From positions 1,021,035,066 to 1,021,099,065 of the forward strand of contig NC_090446.1 of the NCBI RefSeq assembly GCF_031143425.1: a stretch of DNA of 64,000 bases. The letters are read 5' to 3'. This stretch comes from Pleurodeles waltl. Its lineage: Eukaryota > Chordata > Amphibia > Caudata > Salamandridae. Each line of letters starts with the position of its first letter. Position 1 is the first letter of the stretch. Both the position numbers and the translations under genes were made by a program. A model generated the notes under the pieces. That model did not search any database and was not told where the DNA came from. It worked only from the letters and a program-made list of their open reading frames with translations. Below are positions 43,256 to 56,038 of the stretch, piece after piece.

Positions 43256-44743
43256 GGAGATCTTAGAGTGGGAGGCTGATCAACAGCCAGATCAGCTATG
43301 GGAACAGGCCAAGATCTTCCGCAGGACCAGGAGTGGCATGGAGCTTACGTTTGCTGCATTGCCAGGTGTTTCATCACCTACTCTCTGAATGCCTTCAGGA
43401 CACTACCCCAGGCACCAGAGACAAACCAAGTGGGGATGCGGCACAATACTCTGCTTGTGACAGTCCCTCAAGGCTTGAACTCTTAGGGTTTTACAGGGGA
43501 CACAATGTCCTAGCACGCCGGGAGTAAAAGTAAAAAAGGTTGACAAAAAGTCAAAAGAACAAAAAGAACTGATGTCAGGGCATCAGGTCAGCAGCCATTA
43601 GGCACTGCAATGTGATTTCCAATGTAGAGCTGAACGACATAACCTACCAGCACACGTATATACTGCTCAAGATTTTCCGGCACTATTCTGATGCATGGGG
43701 AATATTCTAAGGTGAGGAATCTGCTGTTAGAAGTGTCTATGAGAAATTCTTAACCTGTCCCCTGAACAGCCACTAAAAACAAGGCACTTTCTTTTGTTGG
43801 TGGCCCATGTGGTGAATCAAGCTCAGGTATCAAGCCCACTGGCAGTTTGATAAATCAGTGTATAACGTATCATCAGTGTAATGAGAATGAGAAACCCTTC
43901 CACCTCTGTATCATCATCATCAATATTCAAAGGTGTGGGCCTTGACGTCAGCTCCACAGGTGGAGTGTGGAAGTGGGGCATGGAAGCACAATGTTGAGAA
44001 GGAGAATCCAAGAGCAAATATGACTTCTTCTTGTGCTCTTTGGACTTACTCAACTTTGACAAGGAGATCTTAGAGTGGGAGGCTGATCAACAGCCAGATC
44101 AGCTATGGGAACAGGCCAAGATCTTCCGCAGGACCAGGAGAGCATGGAGCTTACATTTGCTGCATTGCCAGGTGTTTCATCACCTACTCTCTGAATGCCT
44201 TCAGGGCACTACCCCAGGCACCAGAGACAAACCAAGTGGGGATGCGGCACAATACTCTGCTTTTGACAGTCCCGCAAGGCTTGAACTCTTAGGGTTTTAC
44301 AGGGGACACAATGTCCTAGCATGCTGGGAGTAAAAGTAAAAAAGGTTGACAAAAAGTCAAAAGAACAAAAAGAACTGATGTCAGCGCATCAGGTCAGCAG
44401 CTATTAGGCACTGCAATGTGATTTTCAATGTAGAGCTGAACGACATAACCTACCAGCACACGTATATACTGCTCAAAATTTTCCGGCTCCATTCTGACGC
44501 ATAGGGAATAGTCTAAGGTGAGGAATCTGCTGTTAGAAGTGTCTATGAGAAATTCTTAACCTGTCCCCTGAACCGCCACTAAAAACAAGGCACTTTCTTT
44601 TGTTGGTGGCCCATGTGGTGAATCAAGCTCAGGTATCAAGCCCACTGGCAGTCTGATAAATCAATGTATAACGTATCATAAAGTGTAAGGAGAATGATAA
44701 AACCTTCCTCCTCCATATCATCACCATCAATATTCAAAGGTGT
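43131..44743. repeat. Tandem duplication, two units of about 807 bp
   Basis: Unit 1 runs from about 43131 to 43937 and unit 2 from about 43938 to 44743. Matching anchors keep a constant offset: CTTGACGTC at 43134 and 43941, CTGCTGTTAG at 43721 and 44527, CAATATTCAAAGGTGT at 43921 and 44728. Identity is high by eye. Each unit contains the 5' gag start and the right DIRS end, plus about 190 bases beyond that end. Confidence 0.92.
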
Positions 44744-44879
44744 TCTTTTTTTTGACACAGGGTCAGAATCAAGAGTCAAAGAGAGAATAAAGCCTCTGGT
44801 GATAGTTATGGCATGGTAGAGGCAAAGAGATAGTGTCAGTGCACATTATAACAGTTTGCACCTATGTAACCTCACAGTG

Positions 44880-45910
44880 CAACATCGGTGAAGCTTAAGC
44901 TGATGTTGTATCGGGATCCTACATGGGTATGGGCAACATGTCATCTACTGGCATTAGGAACTGGGGAGGATCTCAGGACTGTGGTGGAAGTCTGTACCAG
45001 AGTAACAGGTCCAGACAGACAGACTGTGGCTGGGATAGACCCACTGGCGGTAATACGATTGGAGTTCTTTTTGGTTCTGTGGGGCCCTAAGGCACACCAG
45101 AGGAAGCCAAAAGTGCACTGAAAATTTGTGGCATTGCCTCTTTGAAGTCCTAGATCTGCTGTGGGGACGATGATGACCCGAAAAACTAGGGCATGTTGGG
45201 AACTACTTCGTGGCAGGTGATCTTGAGGGAAGGCGACCAACATCTTGAAAGCTTTGCATGTTCTCTTTGGGCCAGAGTGGTGGGATGCGAAAAAATCCTT
45301 CCTCTATTTTTTTATGCTTGCATTAGTACTTCGACTTACCAGTGGACTTTGAATTGGAAATAGAACATTGCAGGGATAGCCCTCTGACTGAGACGGACTG
45401 GGCCGGTGATTTTGATTGGGAGCAGGATTTAAGTTAAGGCCACATATCTTCTTCTTATGTTCGGTGAAAAACCTCTTCACCTCACGGTATTAAACTGCCT
45501 TCAGGTGCATGAGGATATACTTATTACACAACTTTGAGCCGTTTTTTAAGTCTAAGCGCACCTAGTGTGGATCATGCCTATCATCTGCTTCCTGCAGTCG
45601 TGCACTGCTTGAATCATTTAATTTTCGGTGGGGATATATCACTCATAGCATACTATTAAAAATTTGAGAGTCAGAAAAATGACAAAATCAGAATGGAGCT
45701 CCGAACGCACAGTGGTAGGCATGGCAAGAAAGGTGATGTCAGTGTGCCGAGTGAAATTTATAACCAGTTTGGTCCTATCACTTCCAGAGCGGTATGGTGT
45801 CAGTGTAGAGCCACATGAATCCATCTAGTGGTGCATGCCAGCAATAGTCCAATAATTCTGCAGATCCAGTCTGTGCCTGGGGGATATTCTAGAGTGAAAA
45901 ATCTGCAAAG
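44880..45910 (-). mobile_element. DIRS 5' fragment D
   Basis: Contains sequence shared with the 5' part of copy B (GGGGCCCTAAGGCACACCAG versus GGGCCTGAAGGCACACCAG at about 37381) and a decayed right end GGGGGATATTCTAGAGTGAA at about 45880. No frame is usable. Confidence 0.55.
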
Positions 45911-47407
45911 CTAAAAATTGTAATCACACTAATTAGACAAAAAATGTCAGTGTTTTCCACCACCAAGAATAACAATTTTATATGGTTAAAAGCAACAAAG
46001 TACTTACAAATGTAATAATGCCATTTCAGTTTTTATTCGCTTTATGGCTGAATCCTTGAAGTAAAACCAAACTGCTCCTGTGAAAGAGGACAACCAGTTC
46101 TCACAACTCTTGAGAAAGGGGAATAAACAATCAATGTCAAACGGGTCTTTCTTCCATTTCTTGAGAAGGATGAAATATTTTTTTTTTTAACCAAAACAGT
46201 ATAGTTTATACATTGATATCCATGAGGCAGCAGAAAAAGAGTTAAACCATTTCATATTTGGCCACTGAATTAAAGATTTTATTGCAAGAGACTAATTAAC
46301 CTGAATGATATAATGCAAAACACTGTAAAATTATTTTATTTCATTACTTTGATTGAGAGCAAATGATTAAACACATACGTAATACTGCTGCTTCAATTAT
46401 ACCTTAAATTTCCTATGAGTTGAAAGTGGCTGCACCAGGCAAATGCCTCATGGTAGACCTTCAAAAATTAAATACTATGAATTGCACAGTGACTTTATAA
46501 TCTAAAGAGTTCATTGAGATAGAGTCAACCTAGGAACACAGAGTATGAATACCAGTCACCTGTAAATGTAGACATCAAAGCAAAAACAAATAAAAAACAA
46601 AAACAATGCAGTTTAAAATTGTTCCTCCTGCCTTGCAGCATTTCCAAAATCTTTAGCAGCTGTGCTTCCTGAAAATGTCTGCGCTACCCAAGTCAATGCT
46701 GTACAAACCAAGCCACTAATATCTGTATTGCCCAACAATTTAATGAGGCTTTGAGCGAGAGATTTTGTGAAGTTACATTTCCTGCAAACCTATCACCATT
46801 ATAAAATTCGAAACAAAATGTGGCCCTGTGCTGTTATTCCATCAACCTGTGCTTTGCAAAGTGCCTTTTGTGGAAGTATAAAAAGAGGATGTTGGCCAAG
46901 CTGAAATTAATTTATTAAGTCTATAACACCATACACAAAAACAAGGTTCATCGGAAATTTAAATACAGTAAGAGGATACAATAATCGTTCTCCTACTGAG
47001 TTATTGTGGCTTAAAGGTTGCCCACCTGCAACATTTTTGAGAAAATTATATTACACAATGGTATACATAATTATCAGGCACGACGAACCAATACCAGCTG
47101 GGACGTCATAAATAGTGTCTACAAAATAACTTTTCTGAAACCAAAGAAAATTGCAAGATCCAACTACAACTCACTGATTGATATGAACCACAGTACAATC
47201 TCTTGAAGATAGTGTGTACCAATGCTGAAAAAATTAAATTGCTAAAGTTTATGACTGGTACGACGGGTGTCATCAAATAACAGCATTCAGTGAAATCCTG
47301 TTTAGGTATATTAATTGCTACAAATCAGCAACCATTCATAACAGTACTGCACACAATGACAGGCAGGCTGGGTTAAGTGTTAATCTGGTTTGATAGTGTC
47401 TTTGGGG
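45911..47407. other. Unassigned A/T-rich sequence
   Basis: 1.5 kb with homopolymer runs (for example T-rich near 46173) and many short frames. No repeat end or protein motif was recognised. Confidence 0.4.
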
Positions 47408-48003
47408 GTTACTCCATCACAAACACAACAGATATCCCGTCCGCTGTATTAGGATTAGGGTTGCACGAAGAATTCCGGTCCGCAGGCAGTTTGCAGAGTT
47501 TTGCCGACTGTGAGCACAGTTTCGAAAAACTCAGCGAAGCAAAGTTTTTTCTCCTGCGTGGCTCACCAACATTAAAACTGGCAAGTGCAAACAAGAGAAA
47601 TCACTATGCTGATGAGCGAGCTTTCTGAATGCGTGCAATCGCGGCAGGTCAGTACCGCCTGCGTTGAGAAAGCTGCCGCTCTGGTTGAGGATGCTGCTGC
47701 TCGAGCAGAAAATCTACTCGAGCGGCATAAAGAGGTGAGCACCCTCTGCCACTCCACATGATGCTGTTCGCGATGATCATACAGCATAGAAGAAACTCCT
47801 GGTGCTGAAAATCAGCGTGAACAGCGCAACTTACCCAAACTGTGCCGCTTGCGGAGCTCCTCTTAGCGTGGTGGAGTTTTTTTTGTTACTTTGCGGAGTT
47901 CCGCATAGCAGAACTCTGCCCAGGCCCAATCACGATCACATTAAAGCCTATGGAAATGGTAAAATGGCAGACAGGATATTCGTCATGTTTGTGATGGAGT
48001 CAC
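47408..48003. mobile_element. DNA transposon-like element with about 35 bp terminal inverted repeats
   Basis: The left end reads GTTACTCCATCACAAACACA then ACAGATATCCCGTC. The right end, reverse complemented, reads GTGACTCCATCACAAACATG then ACGAATATCCTGTC. The arms agree at most positions over about 35 bases. The 596 bp body has frames of about 70 codons only. The superfamily is unknown, and I could not settle a target duplication. Confidence 0.6.
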
Positions 48004-48006
48004 TCT

Positions 48007-48045
48007 AAATCATGCACTTAGTCACAAATCATGCACTTAGTCACA
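48007..48045. repeat. Short tandem repeat, two units of 19-20 bp
   Basis: AAATCATGCACTTAGTCACA is followed at once by AATCATGCACTTAGTCACA. It lies directly after the right end of the 47408-48003 element. Confidence 0.85.
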
Positions 48046-48769
48046 ATGCCTATATAGCTGTGGTCACAGAATGGATTCTCCAATGAACGCTTTAAATAAG
48101 CTTAGATCACACCATTCCTGTTTGTACCACAGATGCCAGCACACTGCTGATGTTATTGGCTGCCAACAAAAATAGGTGGTGTGTTGTGACCAGAACAGCA
48201 TGACAGATCGGTTGTGAAAACTCAATTGGACTTTTAAGAACAGAAGGTTTACTTTTCAGAACAAAATGCATAAGGTGAATTTATGACTTATGAATTATAT
48301 GCACAACCCAGTAACCCTTTCTCTGAAAGGCACGATAAGCAAACCCCTGAATTATTTTCACCAGGTACTCTAACACTCTATCCAATCACAGTACAACACT
48401 ACCTCAAAGCATCACAGAAATATCTTTCAAAGAAATGCAAGAACCACAGAGTCCACGAGTAAGTCAATCACACATATTTAACATTCTTTGAAATAACATC
48501 ACCCACCCTGCAACATATTTAGGCTGTTTACAAACTGTCACTACATAATTATTCTTTAATAGGCTATGAAGAACCTTAGCTGTCTTATGTTATTTACTGT
48601 ATAACCCTCCATAAGGTGTCATTTCCAGGATCCATTTAATTCATTAACTATTTATAAGGTTTTATGAAGCACTCTATCACTCCAGAAAAGCATCTTGGAG
48701 CTGGTGGATTGACCTGAACAGTAAGGTTGCACAAGTTAATTTGAGAACAGTCATCTGTTGAAGAGTTTC
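48046..48769. other. Unassigned sequence
   Basis: About 720 bases with no recognised repeat end, frame or RNA signal. Confidence 0.4.
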
Positions 48770-49620
48770 CTTCATTTCAGGATTGACAGTTGGCCTGGTA
48801 TGTTGATTGGAAAGGGTTCCACAGTATTATGCCTCAGAACCCGAAGGCTTCCTTGCTCTATTTCTTGCAGTTGCATAGGGGAACAAGGAAGGTGCTTTTT
48901 TGTTATCTGATCTGAGATTACAGGAAGGTGTATAGATATGAACATTATCATGCAAAAAGGATGGAGCGGAGCCATGAAAGATCCTGTACATAATGCTGAC
49001 TGAACCAGTGTAATTGCTAGCGAAAGTTCGAAAAGGCTTCAAACTTTTTTAAATTCAAGATGGTGCGAATAAGGGAGTTTTGTATTTGCTGTAGGAGATT
49101 TACTGACTGGGCAAGGGGAGCAAAATACACCGAGTACCCATAATCTCGTCTTGATTGTACAAAGCGTTGGCAGCAGTGGCTATAAGCAGGAAAGCAAGCA
49201 AAGGCATTATTAATCACAGCATGTTATTTGTAGGAAGCAGATACTGGTGAGTTTATTGATTTGTGCTTCAGGATTGAGATCTGAGTCGAGAATGATACAA
49301 AGGTTTTTATCTGATTTTACTAGTTTGGGACAGCTGCCTAGTTGGTTAGGTCAGAGGACAGAATCCCAGCACTAAATCCTGTTGGTTATGGGCAGAACTT
49401 CTGAATTAAGTTGGAGGTAGTTGTGTTTCTTCAAAGATGAAAAAGCATTAAGAACGGCTGGCAAGCTAAAGTGAGGATATTTGTTCAAGTTAATGATGAT
49501 CTGCGTATCATACACATACAAATAGGTAGAAACTTTAACCATAAGATTGGCCAATGGTTGCACATACACATTAAACAGCAAGGGGGAGAGAACCGAGCCT
49601 TGAGAAACTCCCTCCTACAG
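48770..49620 (-). pseudogene. Second LINE (CR1/L2-like) reverse transcriptase relic
   Basis: The 49581-49372 frame reads MLFNVYVQPLANLMVKV and then YLYVYDTQIIINL, where the catalytic YADDTQ box has become YVYDTQ. Lower frames give RRDYGYSVYFAPLAQ with LLQQIQNSLIRTILNL (49217-49017) and MYRIFHGSAPSFL with HIYTPSCNLRSDNK (49042-48772), which are the thumb and C-terminal blocks of the same RT type. Order and strand are consistent, but frames differ, so it is dead. Confidence 0.78.
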
Positions 49621-52600
49621 TGAGCTAGCTTCCTAGGGAAAAAGGTCCCAAGTGAATCTGTTAAGAGATAAATGATTCGAGTCAGGTAAACGCCTTATCC
49701 TTAATGTTGCAACTTCTGAGAACATGAGAGGATTGGAGAACAGTGAAGCACGAATCCACTCCATCTTTCTGCTATATGTTCCCCACAATTCTATTCTCTT
49801 TTACTCAGTTCTGAGGACTGTGGCCCAAAACAGACTGATAAGGAGGGTGAAAGACGAAACTAACCTGCTAGAGATCTGCCTGTGTCAGTAGCAGTGGCTC
49901 TGTGCAGTGGAGCCAGCAGCGGAGAACCACCTCAGGCGGATATTTCATGAGCATTAGGATCTCAGATGTTGATGCTCATAGAATTCTTTATCACCTTGCC
50001 CAGGAAAAGCTACAGACAAGATTAGAATTAAGTTTTAGACAGCAGGGACATTAGGTGAGTTGACAGATGACAGGACCAGCTTTTAGTGGCTAAGTTTAAT
50101 AGAGCTCATAGAGAGGCGATTTTCTCTTGTGACTATCGATGGTAGGGTCGCAAAAATAGCATTTTGTGGCTAGATGTTTTGGGATTATGAGCCTAGTGCT
50201 GGTCAAATGGGTCAAATAATGCTGAAGGGTCAAGTCTACACGGTTTACCACATCTGAGTTAGTTAGGTACCCAGTTAACAGTAGAGTTACTGCAGAGGAT
50301 AGTAGATGGGTTACAGATCATATATTTTCTTGCTTATGAAGTCAAGTTATTTTTGCTGTGCACAAATTGGATATTTTTTGGGCTCTCATCATTTGAGAAC
50401 TATTTGATTGGGGTCTTGCAAATAGATGAAGTGGTTGAGTTTGGAGGAGTGCAATCAAAGATCAATGGCAGACGTGTTGTAAGGGAATAGTAAAGGGACT
50501 ACTTCCTTGTGGTGGGATGGTTTGGGCTATGTCAAGTCACAGCTTGACATAATTATGCTGAGAATAGATAGGCAAAGGGTGGAGCAGTTTTTAGGAATGT
50601 GTGTGGTACTTGACTTCTTTTAAGGTTCTGAGAGTGCTGGGCAGGATAGTGTGGTGACAGGGACCGCAGGGATTTTGGAGTTGCTTCTGAGGCTATGGAG
50701 TACTAATTGTCTGCTTTGGAATTATTGCTCGTAACTATTTTGATATTTGATTTACATGTAGATTCAGTTAAGGATTCAAACTTGGTCTCCATGTTCTTGA
50801 ATGATTGTTTCTGAAGGAAACAACCTTGTTGTCACTGTACAACCTCCCCAGGTTCTTAGGATTACAGGAATGCTCATGTTTTATTTCAAGTGAACTTTAT
50901 GGGCATACCCTTCGATGGAGCTCATCACTGTGAAGAGGAAGCTGATTAAGCGCTAAAGTGCTTCACTGCAGGTCAGGTTGTGGCATGGCCCTTGGGGCTG
51001 CCTTCATCTGCTCCTCAGTTTCATTAACAGAACTGAAAGTTCAGGAGATTTTTGAGGCCTACGCTCAGCCAGTTTAGAAGCATAATGAATTATTTTGGTA
51101 TTACCAGGGACGTCGCCCCAAAGAAGGAGATAAGACAGGGATGCTAGTCTTGTTTTCCTGTAGGATCCACTACATACATGGAGTAGTGGAGTATTTTCCA
51201 GAAGGAAAATGTCAATATGTTTTCCTTTGCTTTGGTTCATCTGACTCTGGAACTGGTGCACTGCAAGGTATCCCTCAACTTTCAGGACAGGCACTTTCAA
51301 GTTCCGATTCTACACTTACATCACAGGTAACTGCGTTTTGTGGCATGGTCCACTCTATATCAATTTGCGATCCTCCCAATTTGGCTGAACCTCAAACTCT
51401 AAGTCTTAACAAGAGTAAATCTGGTGGTTGCAGCACTTCTTCGCATGTGGGGGATCTCTATAATCCCATATTCTAAATGACTGAATGCTGAGACTGAGTC
51501 ACCGCAGCATTCGTTGGACTACTTGCATATCATAATATACCCGGTCTTAACCTGGGCTTTTCGATTAACCTCCAGAAGTCACACCTCCACCCCTCTTAGT
51601 GTCTCTTTCGCATTGCGGTGAAGATGGATTTTGTCTCCCTTATGCCTTCCTGCCTCCCAAGTGAACTTGGCACATTCAGATTATGATCCTGATCCTGGGG
51701 AGGGTACTCTGTTTCCAGACCTAATTTTTCTGTCTATTGAGCCTGCTCACCTCTTCCATCGACCACCGTCATCAGGAGGATAAGCACAGTCAACTGGTAA
51801 CAGGGATGGAGCCACTGACAGGAACCAAGATGGGGACTTTGACGGTTCATTTGGTCCCACAGGCACAAAAAAGGGAGCTGGGGTGTGACAGAACAGGGTC
51901 AGCATCATTACAGTGAAAGCCGTGATTTGTGCTGGGTAAGTGCCAGAGGCTAAGTAACTTCAAAAGGGAACATGTGGCTCCAGGGCCAGTAACAAATCCA
52001 GCACTCAGCTCATCTCGACTTATATAGGCTCCAAAGACAACACGGAGGCCTGAGACAGGCAATTCCATGGTCACCGATTAGAGGACATTGTGCCTTCAGC
52101 AGGACTGAAATCGAGAGGCTGGAGAATTTCTTTTGCAATGCTTCATGTCCTTTTGCCTCAAGGACTTGCCCTTGGAAGAGGTCCTCTTCAATGACTTGCT
52201 GTTTGAAAGGAGAAACTGAATCAGATCTGGAGAAGCACCAGAGTATGAAACAGCACAAAGCCTGTCACTCATCACATGCCCGCTCCATGAAAAATGTGGC
52301 CTCCCATTCTTTGATGGCCTTGGTGTGAATTAGGGTGAGGGTGCACTGCATGACGTAGAGTTGTGGAGGTCCTAGTGCAGCATCTTGTACTGGCAAGAGC
52401 GACAGTTATGAAACCCAAAACTGTTAGGAGAGGCATCCTTAAAAAACACTGCAGTGTAATAATTTCGTAGAAAACTCTTTTGTGGAGAGCAGCTCTGAAT
52501 ATGTGCCGAAAGGGGCAGAATGAAACAAACGCAATACGCTAAGGTAATGTCATAAACGACTGTGATGCCATGACATAGGCTGCATACCAGAGCTGAGACA

Positions 52601-52941
52601 GAGACCCATAGTGCCATCTACTGGCGTAGTGGAGTTATTTCAAGAGTCTAGCTCTAGTCTGATACATGAAAGATATTCAAGAGGAGAGGAGGCTGAAGTA
52701 TCATTTGAGCTGAATCTCAGTAGAAGAGTCTTTGAAAGATGCATTGTGAGCATCTTCTGCAAGGTTAGCTGAGTTAAAGGAAGATTGTTCTGATGCAGCT
52801 GGGAGGAAATGATTTAGTGTAAATGAAGGGAATATTGCTGCAGAAAGCAAACAGGGAATTATGAGGAATTAAAAGGCTGTGATCCAGTACAACTATCATG
52901 TGGGCGAAATCAGTGCCCAAGAGGATTCAGAAGGGCACTAT
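49621..52941. other. Unassigned sequence
   Basis: 3.3 kb. Minus-strand frames at 51847-52258 (FKQQVIEEDLFQGQVLEAKG) and 52372-52617 might be a decayed retroelement gag, but they share no clear block with the other relics here. No ends or repeats were found. Confidence 0.35.
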
Positions 52942-53637
52942 GGGCCAGATGTACAAATATTAGGAATAGCAATTTCCTAACTGGGACTCTCCCTGAATCA
53001 CAATTAGGAAATTGGCATTCCTAATGTTTGACACTCTTGAGTTTCATTAGCAATTCCTCGTGGGTTGCAAATAGACCTGCCTCGTGCATATTTAAAAGGT
53101 AGGCAATTTACGACCCATTAGGAATCAAACCCATCAGATAGTGGCCTGCTGGGGTCACCCGACCACCATATCTGTGACTGCTTTTCAATAAAGCAATATA
53201 TGTATTTTTTTAATGCAGATCATTTTCCTTAAAGGAACAGGATGAGTTTAAAAATAAAAAACAGAAACTTTGATGTTTAATTTTTTAAGCGCAGGCAGTG
53301 GCCCCAAGGACCTCTTAAAAAATATTCTTATTTACATCCTCAAAGAGGAATGGGTTACCACTAGTTATAAACTGGTGGTAAAGTATTACTGTTTTGTAAA
53401 CAGAATTTGGTTCGCGAAACAGTAATACATACCGTATCGATTCAGTATTTTGAAGGGACGCCCTAAACACGCCCCTTTCAAATACCAAATCACAAATGGA
53501 AAATGTGATTCTGTAACTTGTTACCGAATCTAATTTTGCATTGTTTACATTAGAAAAAGCATTTATACTGTCATAAACGGTCCAACTCTGTGAATATGGC
53601 CATTTGTGACCATGTAAGTGCTTTGTACATCTGGCCC
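52942..53637. mobile_element. MITE of 696 bp with GGGCCAGATGTACAAA termini
   Basis: Left end GGGCCAGATGTACAAA (52942-52957) and right end TTTGTACATCTGGCCC (53622-53637, with the base before it differing). Flanking bases are TAT and TAA, an imperfect three-base duplication. The left part holds a further inverted repeat built from TTAGGAATAGCAATTTCCTAA-like and TTAGGAAATTGGCATTCCTAA-like halves (about 52960-53022). No transposase. PIF/Harbinger is possible from the target bases and GGGCC ends, but unproven. Confidence 0.75.
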
Positions 53638-54599
53638 TAAATCTTTTCATGTGCCTTGTCAAAGGCATCATTCTTCAGAGAGATGATTGCATGTTATGAG
53701 GCAGTGGGCTGCTTTTGGTTGCAGCTAAAATTCGCTTCTCAGAAGGTTTGTCAATTCTTTAGGGACAATAGAATGCATATTTACTTTTTGGGAAACAAGT
53801 TGTATTTAACAATGAGGGATTTGTTGGTGGCTCTGTGTGTAAGTGACATTGCTTTAGGGTGTAGTGTCATTCTTGAGGGATAGGTAAATGCCTCAAGGAG
53901 GAGTGCTGAGGTAAATATGTTGAAGCCTGAAAAAGGGGTTGGCTAGTTAGTGGATAGATATTGGTAACTAGAAAGGAGGATGGTAGGTGAGGGCCCTTAG
54001 GGGTAGGCTTAACAATAGTTAAGGCAAAGCAATTGGAGGGAAAATAGCTGTGGAATAGTAGGGTTCACAAAAGGGGCGGAGGGAAGCCGAAACAGTTGCC
54101 TGTTTTTTTCTTCTCACTACTGGGGATTAGCGAAGCTCGGTGTGTGGGTTGCTTTAGTCTGAAAGGCGCTGCCAGGAAGTTGAGGATTACTTGCAATGTA
54201 GAACTGCCCTTGGTAAAGTGACCATTGCACTAGTAAATAGTGTCTTTTGTGCTGAGCCATCTCAACAGACAGATGCCAGGATGTGGAGACATGACTGACA
54301 GGGCAAGTAATGACAGGTTGGGGCATATGGAGAATAATGGGTTTATCGGTTGCAGGCCTGTGAGTGGGTGAAGACAGCTGTTTTCTGCTTTACCTGCAAA
54401 AACAGTGGCTAATAAACTTTAGCTATTCCCCTCCCTCCCTCTTTCTTTAATTTACTTAATTTTGAGAGGGGTTTGAAAAGGGCTTTCATTTACATATAAA
54501 TGGTGGTGGTATTCTATGCAACATGTTTGCAAAAGGTTGCTGACTGTTGTCAGCTCTCGATAGTCGGACATTTGGGGGACAGACAAAGAAAACAAACAA
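53638..54599. other. Unassigned sequence
   Basis: About 960 bases; several short G-rich and T-rich runs, no motif recognised. Confidence 0.4.
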
Positions 54600-55040
54600 A
54601 TAATCAAAAAAATATACTTACCTTGATCGCCACCGCACTGCTGCTCTTCAGGTCTCTATTGCAGGCAAGCACAGATTCCCAGCCTGCCCTGTGCTCAATC
54701 CTAACGCTGGTCTCATGCTGCTGGCAGCATGAGAGCAGCGTCAGGATTGGCCTGAGCACCCTGGCTTTGCGCTCCCAAGCAGACTGGGAGCCTGTGCCTT
54801 CTGTCTCCAACCCAGCAACGCACCTCGGGTTGGGGACAACTCTCTGCGTATGTGTGTTTTGCCGTCCTGGGCCAGCAAGCCAAACACACATGTGCACTGA
54901 GGGGAGTGTACACTCCCCCGCCCTGCCTGTCACCCCGAGTGGCCCCACCCCCATATAAATAAAACAATGATAAACAGCAGCTGCTGGCGGAGGGGCGACA
55001 CTCGTCCGCCATGGTGGAGGAGCCGCCGCTGCCACTGAAA
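54600..55040. repeat. GC-rich dispersed repeat with a central hairpin
   Basis: Much more GC-rich than its surroundings. Around 54720 there is a near-perfect inverted repeat: GTGCTCAATCCTAACGCTGG with TCTCATGCTGCT on the left, and its complement on the right (GGCAGCATGAGAGCAGCGTC, AGGATTGG). Outer, weaker arms extend it to about 54665-54800. Overlapping frames on both strands are a by-product of the GC content. Confidence 0.6.
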
Positions 55041-56038
55041 ACTGATGCTTGCACCCTATGGGGGATGGGCCAAACGAATGGGAGTAAACACTGAATGTTT
55101 TCTGATGTCAACATTTCTTAAATTGCTAGTATACACCATACTCAGTTCCACCAGAAAATGGTGCATGGATCCCACAAACATGGAATTGCGGCCAGAAGGT
55201 TAGCGAACACCAAAAATGATATCTTAAAAATTAAAGAAGTATTACAGAAAAACTGGTCACTATGTTACTTAACCAAGCTATTAAATGCACCTTTAATTCC
55301 TGGTTTCTACTACAGTCTTAAATGGACGTTTATTTACTCAATCCGATTTTGGTTTATAAATCCTAGCACACATATTGCAATGTAGAACCCGTTCTGCACT
55401 AATCCGCCTTGGTTTAGTGTATTACAAAAGCTGCTGTAACACTGGTAGGAGCAAAGCAGGAAGAGGCAATGAACACAACCATTTATCCCTGTATAAGTTG
55501 CATTATTAAGAACGCAGGATTAATTTATGGTTGCTTTCTCTGCTCTTCAAAGCAGATTCTTTAATAAGGTGAAACAAGGATGACAAGCCAGCAGACTGAA
55601 TAGACCAGACTTTGTTATAAATTATTTAAAAATATTTGCCATCAATCACATCTGGCAGCAATTCACTGCTTATGTACTGGCCAACTGACGTTCATATGTT
55701 TTTGCTTTTTTACAGAGTTTCATATAGCAAAACGCCACTACTAATTAATCTAGAGAAGTGCAAATGCAGGACAGGAAGAGAAAAAGACAAGTGCACATTT
55801 GTGCCTGGCTCCCACTTGCAACTAGGATGCACATCACACAATCGCCATCTTCAGAAACTACCATGTTGCAATGCAGAAGCAAAATTTTAAAAGTGGCTAT
55901 TTCCCAGTCAACACCAAGCCAACGGCAGATCCTCTCTTTGAGAGGCTAGGAACAGGCGATAGCAGCTATGTGTGCGTATGCTTCCTGCTTCTGCTATCAC
56001 AACATAAAACAAAATGGTTACTTACCGCTAGGGGTAAT
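55041..56038. other. Unassigned sequence
   Basis: 1 kb with frames of up to 84 codons and no motif or repeat end recognised. Confidence 0.4.

Larger units (their letters stand above)
38760..43760 (-). mobile_element. DIRS-type retrotransposon relic C, split by a LINE
   Basis: Left end at about 38765-38830 (CTAACCATAGATTCCACACA, then TAGAATATTCCCCAGGCGTC). Internal DIRS sequence resumes at about 40345 after a LINE relic, and the right end is at about 43695-43745 (GGGGAATATTCTAAGGTGAG and AATCTGCTGTTAGAAG). The part 40430-40800 aligns by eye with 57170-57480 of copy E (shared GGGCCAAATTAAG and a GGAGG-AGATCAAA-TCAATTGTCAT block). RT-like sequence lies at 41500-42450 and gag at 42839-43255, all on the minus strand. 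Confidence 0.75.

Noticed and set aside
43131..44743. LTR pair
   Set aside because: The units are directly adjacent, lack TG/CA borders, and contain DIRS gag and terminus; a tandem duplication explains them better.
54604..55114. Overlapping frames of 130-150 codons on both strands
   Set aside because: Several frames are open at once in a GC-rich hairpin repeat, as composition alone would produce.
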